DNA of 8,945 nucleotides from Alphaproteobacteria bacterium (GTDB taxonomy: Bacteria; Pseudomonadota; Alphaproteobacteria; RF32; CAG-239), in assembly GCA_017477035.1 (NCBI GenBank), contig JAFUXW010000241.1:1-8945 (forward strand), written 5' to 3'. The notes under the pieces are model-generated. The model saw nothing but the letters and a program-made list of their open reading frames with translations. It was not told the DNA's origin and made no database searches. Position numbers and translations under genes: made by a program. Shown piece after piece: positions 1-5,983 of the stretch. The first letter of the stretch is position 1. The number at the start of each line of letters is the position of its first letter.

Positions 1-982
1 AATAAACATGATTAGGATTTTTTTTGCATTTTTTGGCGTGCTCTATAAGGTAGTCCAAATGTTGTTGCCATTCTAAAGCACTTGGACGCTCACTACCCTT
101 ATTAAAAGCCCGTTCAAATAAATTCATAGTAGACTTATCCAGGTAATCATGAATGCTGTATGGATGCGGAGCTTGATAGCTATCGGGCCAAATGCCGTAT
201 GCATAATGATATTGCGCAATACGTTCTTGAATGGATAGCATATTGTCGTTCTTACGTGGACTGCCTGAAAATGGATGAATACCTTCGTTGAGCAGTTTGA
301 AAATAATAACCGCCAAAGCAAATTTATCTTGTTCTTCGCCCATTTCCTGACAAGTTTGCTTCATCCCTTCAGGATAAATATATTCTTCGCTGACAAATTC
401 GGCAGGGTAGCGAGCAGCATTTTCTCCTTTAATTGAGAAGCCATCGCAATCAAACATTGCCACTAACATAGTTTTTTTGTATATAGATACATTTGATGGC
501 TTTAAGTCTACTATATAGTGTCCGCAGGCGTGTAAAGCCGCAACAACTGAGGTAAGGTTGTATGCTGCATATAGTCTATTTATGTATTTATCGGAAATAC
601 CGAGTTTTTTTCTCACTGCTTTTTGAATTAAATGATCTAAAGATATAGCAAGTGATGTGTTGATAAGTGGCATAAGATAACCGACACAAAAACCTTGTTC
701 ATCTTCCAAGAGCGCCGTAGGCCAAGCAATTTGAATGTATTCAACATTATTATGAATACGTGACGGAATATCTGGGCGGTTGTGAAGCATAGCTTGAAGT
801 TTCTTGCGATTAGTGTCACTATGACTTTTTTCATGAAAAATTTTAGCAACGCTATTTTGATGAACTGTATCTTCATAAATGCAACCGGCCGCACCGCCTT
901 TGTTAATCAATTTTCCCAAAGTGACTTTTTCATTATGACCATCGGCATATAAAGCCAAGTATGTTTTGTTTTCTTCGCTCAT
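1..982 (-). CDS. YegI-like Ser/Thr protein kinase of a TerY-P triad (3' end outside window)
   Basis: I translated this frame by hand: ATG at 982 and 327 uninterrupted codons down to base 2, so the C-terminus is missing. The N-terminal half is a divergent eukaryotic-like kinase. A glycine-rich loop (LINKGGAAG, residues 25–33) is followed by VAKIF with the probable ATP-binding Lys47. The catalytic loop reads HYIVDLKPSN (155–164), with Asp159, Lys161 and Asn164 kept although the usual HRD Arg is absent. The magnesium motif is FDCDGF (177–182), with Asp180 in place of the DFG Asp. Then come a PEG at 204–206 where the APE/PEL element is expected and DKFALAVIIFKLL (219–231). The D-x-D-[SG]-F form and the segment ending in HPFSG (236–240) are typical of the E. 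coli YegI/COG4248 family. No signal peptide is seen. The start overlaps the PP2C stop codon, so translation is probably coupled. The expected role is phosphorylating Ser/Thr targets, with the neighbouring PP2C as the opposing enzyme. The substrate is unknown. Family members often carry extra C-terminal domains that cannot be seen here. Confidence 0.85.
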   Translation of the reverse strand, partial: MSEENKTYLALYADGHNEKVTLGKLINKGGAAGCIYEDTVHQNSVAKIFHEKSHSDTNRKKLQAMLHNRPDIPSRIHNNVEYIQIAWPTALLEDEQGFCVGYLMPLINTSLAISLDHLIQKAVRKKLGISDKYINRLYAAYNLTSVVAALHACGHYIVDLKPSNVSIYKKTMLVAMFDCDGFSIKGENAARYPAEFVSEEYIYPEGMKQTCQEMGEEQDKFALAVIIFKLLNEGIHPFSGSPRKNDNMLSIQERIAQYHYAYGIWPDSYQAPHPYSIHDYLDKSTMNLFERAFNKGSERPSALEWQQHLDYLIEHAKKCKKNPNHVY

Positions 983-1725
983 GGCAATTGTATCCATAAT
1001 ATTGTTTTGTCATCGGGATTGAGATGCTGTGCTTTATAATCATCCAAAGTATTATACAGCGCGTTAACGGCTTTTTTAGTGTTTTTCTCATTATCAAGAT
1101 ATTCAGCAATCGGAATTAGAAAATTTTGACGTATCTTATTAGTGTTTTGTGCGAAAACGAAGCCGGTAATACCATCTGTCATCAAAACAATTCGGTTAAC
1201 ATCTTTATATGAAGTGAAACGCAAAGATGATTTCCAATCAGGCATGGTATAAAAATATGTTTCACAGGAATATGCTCCGTTTTCCGGTTCGGAAATTATA
1301 AAATCTTTGTATTTTCCTTGCGAAAAAGCTATGCCTGCACCGTCTCCTATGTGAAAAAATATACCTTGTCCGTTACAATAAAAAGTTCCGACAACTGTAG
1401 CAGAAAAATTAATCAATTCTTCCTCAGTTTTGCAGTGGTTACAACGATGAAAAATTAATTTTTCGCGCGCTATGTTAATTGCTTTTACAACATTTTTTCT
1501 TATATTTTTAAGGTTTGAATTAATCAAAATGTCGCAAAGTGTTTCGCAAACGGTTTTTGCTCCTATTTTGCCATATTTAGCAGAACCGGCACCATCCGAG
1601 ACAATTGCCACTATTTTATTTCCGGAGCATTTGGTGCAGTAATAATCCTGACACGGCAAATTCTTTGCCTTGTGCAGTGCACCGCGGACTGAAGTGGATA
1701 TAATATGGTGGCGCTTTGATTTCAT
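979..1725 (-). CDS. PP2C-type serine/threonine phosphatase (YegK-like)
   Basis: A 248-residue cytoplasmic protein with a full set of PP2C metal-site motifs. These are CQD (25–27), SDGAGSAKYG (43–52), GDGAG (127–131), the TDG of LMTDGITGFV (181–190) and a final PDDKTILWI (237–245). The aspartates that bind the two metal ions are all present, so an active Mg/Mn-dependent protein phosphatase is expected. Its length matches E. coli YegK, and it sits between a vWA gene and a kinase gene as yegK does. I chose the ATG at 1725; an in-frame TTG directly before it (1728) would add one residue and abut the vWA gene. The gap to the vWA stop is 3 bp. The 3' end overlaps the kinase start by 3 bp. It probably reverses phosphorylation by the neighbouring kinase, perhaps with the vWA protein as target or scaffold. 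That partner assignment is inference. Confidence 0.88.
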   Translation of the reverse strand: MKSKRHHIISTSVRGALHKAKNLPCQDYYCTKCSGNKIVAIVSDGAGSAKYGKIGAKTVCETLCDILINSNLKNIRKNVVKAINIAREKLIFHRCNHCKTEEELINFSATVVGTFYCNGQGIFFHIGDGAGIAFSQGKYKDFIISEPENGAYSCETYFYTMPDWKSSLRFTSYKDVNRIVLMTDGITGFVFAQNTNKIRQNFLIPIAEYLDNEKNTKKAVNALYNTLDDYKAQHLNPDDKTILWIQLP

Positions 1726-1728
1726 CAA

Positions 1729-2409
1729 CTACTTCTCATTCCAATCTGTTATATCGTCCATATAGTTATCGGCATTAGGGGCCGCTTTAGAAACACACGA
1801 AACACTTCGACTGAGCCATAAGAAAAATTCCGTGAATTTCAATCCGGTTAAGCGTTTTGGTGGTAATATTGAAAATTTTGCCAATTTATCCAGGTTTGCT
1901 CCCTGAGTTCCAATAGCGTGTATAACTGCTTTTTTATTCTTTTGGGCATAACGACAGATTTCTGCAGATTCTTCCCAGCCATAATCTGTTGGTTCTCCAT
2001 CACTGATTAAAAATATCCATGGTCTTTTGGAGGTGATACCGCAACTGTCATATAAACATTTTTGTTCTTCTATTTTTTGTAGCGCTGTTTCCATCGCTTT
2101 GCCGAGAGGGGTTAGTCCGCCGGCCTCCATTACCGGAGCTGTAAAATTCATGGCATCTGTCCAGTCGGATTCTATTTTAACCTCATCTTTTCCGAACGCT
2201 TTGATAATAAGCAATTGTACGCGAGAACTGGCATCAATATCATCTTTTAATTCTTTTTCTAAAGATACCAAACCTGCATTGAGCTGTTTAATCGGTTCCC
2301 CACGCATCGAACCGGAACAATCCAATACTAAAACGCAAGGGGTGCGCTCGTTGGCATTGTCGGCAAATTCCACATAAGGTATGCGTTCAGATGTTTTCGT
2401 ATTCTCCAT
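1729..2409 (-). CDS. vWA-domain protein, TerY/YegL-like
   Basis: A 226-residue protein made of one von Willebrand A domain. The metal-ion-dependent adhesion site is complete: DCSGS (30–34, D-x-S-x-S), the Thr of GGLTPLGKA (97–105, Thr100) and SDGEPTD (136–142, Asp137). The C-terminal block FTEFFLWLSRSVS (192–204) is the element I associate with the TerY/YegL group rather than with other vWA families. There is no signal peptide or membrane segment, so it should act in the cytoplasm. It is the first gene of the vWA–PP2C–kinase triad and has a recognisable Shine-Dalgarno (AAAGG, 7 nt before the ATG). TerY-like proteins are thought to form metal-dependent complexes in Ter stress systems. The actual stimulus here cannot be read from sequence. 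The stop lies 3 bp before the phosphatase ATG. Confidence 0.9.
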   Translation of the reverse strand: MENTKTSERIPYVEFADNANERTPCVLVLDCSGSMRGEPIKQLNAGLVSLEKELKDDIDASSRVQLLIIKAFGKDEVKIESDWTDAMNFTAPVMEAGGLTPLGKAMETALQKIEEQKCLYDSCGITSKRPWIFLISDGEPTDYGWEESAEICRYAQKNKKAVIHAIGTQGANLDKLAKFSILPPKRLTGLKFTEFFLWLSRSVSCVSKAAPNADNYMDDITDWNEK

Positions 2410-2423
2410 AATCTACCTTTCTG

Positions 2424-2561
2424 CTATTTTTGCGGATATGTATGCGGAAATCCGCTTCCTTCTACCGGTGAAGGAGCAGAATATCTTCCGCAGGCAGATG
2501 CTGACAAGGAAAGAGAGCCGATAACGGCAAACAATAAAATTATTTTGTAAATATTTGTCAT
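2424..2561 (-). CDS. Small LptM-like lipoprotein
   Basis: A 45-residue reading frame. It has a short polar N-terminus with one Lys, a hydrophobic stretch (IILLFAVIGSLSLS, 7–20) and a lipobox-like ASAC with Cys24 as the predicted lipidated residue. A short mature tail starts CGRYSAPSP and ends FPHTYPQK. The CG+ start followed by Pro-rich, EG-containing and YP-containing sequence resembles the tiny alphaproteobacterial lipoproteins of the LptM/YifL type found between argH and lysA. The ATG at 2561 has an AAGG 7–8 nt upstream. A longer frame over the same bases (2413–2601) lacks such features. The stop is 14 bp before the vWA gene, so the two are likely cotranscribed. LptM in E. coli helps LptD reach its correct disulfide form at the LPS translocon. 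Applying that here is inference from a short, low-information protein. Confidence 0.72.
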   Translation of the reverse strand: MTNIYKIILLFAVIGSLSLSASACGRYSAPSPVEGSGFPHTYPQK

Positions 2562-2655
2562 TTGTTAACCTTTTTTTGAAGCTTGATGTTATATCTATCA
2601 CTATAGAGTGATAAAAGTTAAAGATATATTGTTTTTAGCAGAAAGTTGTTAAAGA
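2562..2655. promoter_or_regulatory. Divergent intergenic promoter region
   Basis: These 94 bp separate the minus-strand lipoprotein/triad operon from the plus-strand TlpA-like gene and must hold both leaders. Candidate plus-strand -10: TATATT at 2625–2630. Candidate minus-strand -10: TATAAC at 2593–2588. Neither has a convincing TTGACA-like -35 at 17 bp, so the boxes are tentative. The position between divergent starts is the stronger argument. Confidence 0.5.
2596..2613. promoter_or_regulatory. Dyad (possible operator) between divergent genes
   Basis: TATCACT, four bases (ATAG), then AGTGATA: a perfect 7-bp inverted repeat. It lies beside both tentative -10 boxes, in the spacer of the minus-strand candidate and at the -35 position of the plus-strand one. 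A dimeric repressor site would fit. No regulator gene is present in the window. A weak RNA hairpin is the alternative. Confidence 0.45.
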
Positions 2656-3228
2656 ATGAATAAAATTTTAAGTACAATTTTAATTTTTATTTTTTTTGTT
2701 GTATCGGTAGGGGAAGTCAAGGCAAAAATTAATATTTTTCCAAATCCTCGATATATACCGGCATTGAGTTTTTATGGTGAAAGCGGTAAAGCTTATCGTT
2801 TGACCGATTTTAAGGAAGATATGCTGATGGCGGTAGTATGGTCAAGGCGTTGCGGTCCTTGTGTCGCTGATTTGAAACATTTGAAAATGTTTGCAAAAAG
2901 AGTAGAAAAACAGGGGATTAAGGTTATTTTGATTTCACCAGAGAGTGAATGGAAAACGGCTGATGAACGCAGACTTTTTATGAAACGTGTTGGTGGAGAC
3001 GGGCTTGTAAATTATTTAGACCGCAAGGCCAATTTCCGTGATGGTATGGGTTTAAGAGTTACGCCTACCGTTATTTTGGTAAATAAAAATGGTGAAGAGA
3101 TGGGGCAAATTACCGGTTCGGTTGACTGGGATGATGAAGATGTTATAGAGTATATGATTAATCTTAAAAATGATGAATTAAAAAAGCTTGATAAGCAAAA
3201 ATCCGCCAATGAGCAAAATCAGAAATAA
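2656..3228 (+). CDS. TlpA/thioredoxin-like secreted oxidoreductase
   Basis: A 190-residue protein with an N-terminal signal segment. It has two Lys-flanked hydrophobic turns (ILSTILIFIFFVVSV, 4–18) and a plausible signal peptidase I site after VKA (21–23). The rest is a thioredoxin fold of the TlpA/AhpC-TSA type: WSRRCGPC (62–69) with the redox pair Cys66/Cys69, then RVTPTVILV (134–142) with the cis-proline Pro137, then GSVDW (154–158), a common TlpA element. It should act in the periplasm as a thiol-disulfide reductase or oxidase; the partner is not shown. The last 20 or so residues are Lys/Glu/Gln-rich and lie outside the fold. The DNA for this tail overlaps the convergent yqaA gene. It is the only plus-strand gene here and is divergent from the LptM-like lipoprotein, the arrangement I associate with alphaproteobacterial tlpA/argH/lptM/lysA loci. 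The Shine-Dalgarno is weak. Confidence 0.87.
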   Translation: MNKILSTILIFIFFVVSVGEVKAKINIFPNPRYIPALSFYGESGKAYRLTDFKEDMLMAVVWSRRCGPCVADLKHLKMFAKRVEKQGIKVILISPESEWKTADERRLFMKRVGGDGLVNYLDRKANFRDGMGLRVTPTVILVNKNGEEMGQITGSVDWDDEDVIEYMINLKNDELKKLDKQKSANEQNQK

Positions 3229-3771
3229 AACCGATAGCCAACCTAAATTTTTTTCAATAAATGAACGCATTTTCTCACCATAAACTTTAAGTAACCAAGC
3301 GATGACAAAAAAACGTAAACCTCGAGCTATTATTGAGGCAATGGTGAATACGGCCAAATTGAGGTGGACAACCCCGCTGGCGATGGTGATAATTTTATAT
3401 GGAAAAGGAGTTATTCCCGCACCAAAAACTATCCATGCACCATACTCTGAATAAAGTTTTTTGAATTCATTGAATTTTTCCAAATATCCGTAAAATTGCA
3501 ATAATGGTTCGGCAATAAGTTCAAAGAAATAAAATCCGATAATGTATCCCAAATAAGCACCAATAACACTGGCAATTGTGCAAATTCCGGCAATCTTCCA
3601 TGCTTTTTTCGGAGTGGCTAAAATCATTGGAATTAACATTATGTCAGGTGGTATCGGAAAAAATGAACTTTCAATGAACGATACCAAAAACAGCCATGCT
3701 AAAGCATGTTTGTTTGCAGATAGATGAATAACGGAATTATAAATTTTCCGCACAAGTTGATTGAAAAACAT
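3178..3771 (-). CDS. YqaA-like DedA/SNARE-associated family membrane protein
   Basis: A 197-residue multi-spanning membrane protein. The family signature is clear: SFIESSFFPIPPD (31–43) in the first re-entrant segment, a glycine-rich IGAYLGYIIG (70–79), then GAGITPFPYKIITIASG (117–133), and a conserved Arg in ARGLRF (149–154). A last hydrophobic span covers about 178–196. Length and motifs fit the short YqaA branch (COG1238) of the DedA superfamily. Some DedA-superfamily members are lipid flippases or scramblases; the substrate of YqaA proteins is not established. The ATG at 3771 has AAGGA about 7 nt upstream. It is the last gene of the minus-strand cluster, 24 bp after the pseudo-receiver gene. 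Its 3' end overlaps the convergent TlpA-like gene by 51 bp, leaving no room for a separate terminator. Confidence 0.88.
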   Translation of the reverse strand: MFFNQLVRKIYNSVIHLSANKHALAWLFLVSFIESSFFPIPPDIMLIPMILATPKKAWKIAGICTIASVIGAYLGYIIGFYFFELIAEPLLQFYGYLEKFNEFKKLYSEYGAWIVFGAGITPFPYKIITIASGVVHLNLAVFTIASIIARGLRFFVIAWLLKVYGEKMRSFIEKNLGWLSVLFLILLIGGFLLIKLF

Positions 3772-3795
3772 TTTATTTCCTTTTCTTTGGAAATA

Positions 3796-4428
3796 TTAAT
3801 TTAAAAATTTTTCAATTTCAGTAATATCTTGGTCTCTATCCACATAAAAAATGCGATTATGCTGTAAATTATGGCGTGCCGTTAGCAATTTAGGAGTATA
3901 TTCTACAAAAACTGTTTGCGGATGATTTTTTTGTAAGTATATTTCAGCGGCATCAGGATTATGAACTTCAAAATAAGTATATCCTCCCAAGTCAAGTGAA
4001 CGGCGCAATTTATCGTATTTAGTGTGATATTCGCTTAATAATAAAATTTGGTGATTTTTATTGCCGAGGCAATAACTCTCTATAATATCCCGTAATTTGG
4101 CAATTTCTAACGGCAAGTGAATATAATGAGCTACTCTCGGATGAAGCGAGAATTTTTGTGTATGTGGTTTAGTAAGTATAAGCGGAAAATTTGTAAAATT
4201 GATTTGCTTGTTAAAGCTTTCACTTGTTTCTTCAGAGTATTTTTTACTATCATCCAAATTAAAAATCATTATATCGGGTGATAATTCTTTGGCATATTGT
4301 AAAAATTGATAAACATTGCCGGTTGTAAAAGTTTTATATACACCTGAAGATAAAATATTTTGCAATTCCGTAATATTTTGGTCAGTGTTGTTATATACAA
4401 ATATGTGTCCGAAATCAGAAAAATACAT
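3796..4428 (-). CDS. Hypothetical protein with two degenerate receiver-like domains
   Basis: 210 residues with no signal peptide or membrane span. I do not recognise a named family. The first half has the rhythm of a response-regulator receiver domain: strand HIFVYNN (8–14), PDIMIFNLDD (51–60) where the phosphoacceptor Asp would sit, FPLILTKPH (81–89) for the Thr/Ser strand, and YIHLPLEIAKLRDII (102–116) where a Lys-Pro is usual but Leu-Pro is found. The second half repeats the pattern: QILLLSEYH (127–135), TVFVEYTP (172–179) and RIFYVDRDQDITEIEKFL (192–209). The acidic pocket at the end of the first strand is missing in both, so phosphorylation is doubtful. It may be a protein-interaction module or a PleD-like relic without the output domain. 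It is 47 bp after folD and has the strongest Shine-Dalgarno of the window, so it could be translated well on its own. Confidence 0.75.
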   Translation of the reverse strand: MYFSDFGHIFVYNNTDQNITELQNILSSGVYKTFTTGNVYQFLQYAKELSPDIMIFNLDDSKKYSEETSESFNKQINFTNFPLILTKPHTQKFSLHPRVAHYIHLPLEIAKLRDIIESYCLGNKNHQILLLSEYHTKYDKLRRSLDLGGYTYFEVHNPDAAEIYLQKNHPQTVFVEYTPKLLTARHNLQHNRIFYVDRDQDITEIEKFLN

Positions 4429-4432
4429 TATA

Positions 4433-4440
4433 CCTCCTTT
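4433..4440 (-). promoter_or_regulatory. Strong Shine-Dalgarno for the pseudo-receiver gene
   Basis: On the minus strand this reads AAAGGAGG, four bases before the ATG at 4428. It is a near-perfect anti-16S match and fixes the start of the gene. It is stronger than the sites in front of neighbouring genes. Confidence 0.75.
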
Positions 4441-4475
4441 TGCTTAAGAGAGAATATAATTACTGATTCTTAAAA

Positions 4476-5324
4476 TTAAAGCATATCATGTTGTAACAAG
4501 TAAGCGCGATAAGTGTTTTGCAATAACATGGCTACCGTCATCGGACCTACACCTCCCGGAACCGGAGTAATAGCAAATGCTTTTTCTTTTACATCTGCAA
4601 AATCAATATCTCCGCATAATTTACCATTCTCGCGGTTGATACCAACGTCAATTAATATGGCGTCGTTCTTTATCCAGTCTTTTTTTACCATATTGGCAAC
4701 CCCGCAAGCAGCAACTAAAACATCGGCTTTTGATGTTAAATCTTTTATATTTTTGGTGTGAATATGCGTAATGGTTACCGTACACTCTTGATTTAGTAAT
4801 AAGGTGGCCAAAGGTCTGCCTACAATAAGAGATGCGCCAATTAATACAACATTTTTCCCACTTAAATTTTTGATTACGGTCTTCAACATTGTCATAATTC
4901 CGAGTGGGGTTGCGGCGACAAAATACGGTTCTTCGTTATTATGCAGCAAACCTGTGTTATACGGATGAAAACCATCAACGTCTTTTAGTGGAGATATACG
5001 GTTAATTATTTCATTTGTGTTCAAATGCGCCGGCAATGGTAATTGAACTATTATGCCATTAATTGAAGAATCTTGATTGCATTTATCTAATAGTTCAAGT
5101 ATTTCCTCCTGACTTGTTGTATCGGCGAGGTGGTAAAGTTCTGTTGCAATACCGGCAGTAACGGCGGATTTTTGTTTATTGCGAACGTATATTGTGCTGG
5201 CATCATCATTACCTACAAGTATAATTGCCAATTTCGGAACATATCCTGAAGCGGTTAAATTTTCTTTTATATTAGCCAGAGTTGCGGCTGCTATTTTTTT
5301 GCCATCAATGATTTTAGCCGACAT
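4476..5324 (-). CDS. folD: Bifunctional methylenetetrahydrofolate dehydrogenase / methenyltetrahydrofolate cyclohydrolase
   Basis: 282 residues, normal FolD length. The N-terminus AKIIDGKKIA matches the family start. Catalytic features are present: YVRNK (46–50) with the active Tyr and Lys, VQLPLP (93–98), KDVDGFHP (114–121), the NADP-binding loop GASLIVGRP (163–171) and the closing signature TPVPGGVGPMT (253–263). It interconverts 5,10-methylene- and 10-formyl-tetrahydrofolate in the cytoplasm, feeding purine and formyl-Met-tRNA synthesis. I chose the ATG at 5324 because it gives the family N-terminus. An in-frame TTG at 5330 would add MT and overlaps the yggU stop (TTGA). The GGAG at 5339–5336 lies 5 nt from the TTG but 11 nt from the ATG, so the TTG is a serious alternative. 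The gene follows yggU with a 2-bp gap, a common alphaproteobacterial arrangement. Confidence 0.95.
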   Translation of the reverse strand: MSAKIIDGKKIAAATLANIKENLTASGYVPKLAIILVGNDDASTIYVRNKQKSAVTAGIATELYHLADTTSQEEILELLDKCNQDSSINGIIVQLPLPAHLNTNEIINRISPLKDVDGFHPYNTGLLHNNEEPYFVAATPLGIMTMLKTVIKNLSGKNVVLIGASLIVGRPLATLLLNQECTVTITHIHTKNIKDLTSKADVLVAACGVANMVKKDWIKNDAILIDVGINRENGKLCGDIDFADVKEKAFAITPVPGGVGPMTVAMLLQNTYRAYLLQHDML

Positions 5325-5326
5325 TG

Positions 5327-5647
5327 TCAATTATTCTCCGTTATTTTTCCAATCATTGCAATCATATCATCTTCCGAAACAGATACATCAAGATAAATTT
5401 TTTTGTAATGTTCGGTTTGTCCACTTATAATACTAATGCAGTTCTTAGCTATCTTTAACTTTTTAGCCAACAATTTAATCAGCTCATCATTTGCGCGTCC
5501 TTTTTCAGGAACACTTTGAACATAAGCTTTTAAATACAAAACTCCTTCAGCATCGGAAATTTTATCTTTAAACCCGCAAAACGACGCATTCGGTGTCAGT
5601 TTTATACGTAACAGGTAACCGGACTTATATTTTTCGTATACGTTCAT
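5327..5647 (-). CDS. yggU: DUF167/YggU family protein
   Basis: 106 residues, the usual size for this small alpha/beta family (COG1872). The opening strand LLRIKLTPNAS (12–22) and the signature VPEKGRANDELIKLLAKKL (46–64) are both clear, followed by SGQTEHYKKIYL (75–86), where many members have SG-x-x-SR-x-K. The function is not known. It is a soluble cytoplasmic protein. It starts 1 bp after the yggT stop and ends at the folD start, so it is tightly packed in the operon and probably translationally coupled. There is no obvious Shine-Dalgarno of its own in the end of yggT. Confidence 0.9.
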   Translation of the reverse strand: MNVYEKYKSGYLLRIKLTPNASFCGFKDKISDAEGVLYLKAYVQSVPEKGRANDELIKLLAKKLKIAKNCISIISGQTEHYKKIYLDVSVSEDDMIAMIGKITENN

Positions 5648-5648
5648 A

Positions 5649-5966
5649 TTACATATACTGTTCTATCCAACGACTTAAATGCGTTATGAAAGAACTTATA
5701 AAAATTATTACCACCAATAAAACATATGGATATAAATCATAGCCGGAGATAGGCGGAACCTTCTTTCTGATTCTGGCATATACCGGTTCAGTTATTGCTT
5801 TTAATATTTCCATAAATTTTTCGGCATATTTATTATGAACTGTCATTATTTTATAATGAAGCATCCAGTATAAAATAATATCAACCGCTACAACTTTAAA
5901 ATATATATTTACAAGTACGCCTAAAATGTCTAAAAACGGCATCAAAATTAAACCGATAATTCCCAT
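5649..5966 (-). CDS. yggT: YggT family integral membrane protein
   Basis: 105 residues with a long hydrophobic N-terminal segment (about 3–34) and a second span at 78–95. Between them lies the family signature ITEPVYARIRKKVPP (58–72) followed by GYDLYP (75–80). This is a single YggT repeat, as in many alphaproteobacteria; E. coli YggT is a longer two-repeat form. YggT proteins have been linked to osmotic tolerance and to cell or organelle division factors, but no biochemical activity is fixed. The start is supported by AAGGAG seven bases before the ATG. It lies 17 bp after the gene for the unknown 297-residue protein and 1 bp before yggU. Confidence 0.9.
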   Translation of the reverse strand: MGIIGLILMPFLDILGVLVNIYFKVVAVDIILYWMLHYKIMTVHNKYAEKFMEILKAITEPVYARIRKKVPPISGYDLYPYVLLVVIIFISSFITHLSRWIEQYM

Positions 5967-5983
5967 ATTTATTTATCTCCTTA

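Noticed and set aside
637..894. 85-residue minus-strand frame inside the kinase region
   Set aside because: It is a different frame from the 327-codon kinase reading, which carries the kinase motifs.
2027..2377. 116-residue plus-strand open frame
   Set aside because: It lies wholly opposite the vWA gene, whose MIDAS motifs are intact. Its translation is low-complexity Ser/Ile-rich.
2413..2601. 62-residue minus-strand open frame over the lipoprotein gene
   Set aside because: It has no recognisable domain, and its Arg/Lys/Ser-rich composition is that of an out-of-frame reading. The overlapping 45-residue frame has a signal segment, lipobox and Shine-Dalgarno.
4444..4473. Inverted repeat TTAAGA...TCTTAA between folD and the pseudo-receiver gene
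   Set aside because: It has only 6-bp AT-rich arms with an 18-base loop and no U-tract on the minus strand, too weak for a terminator or operator call.
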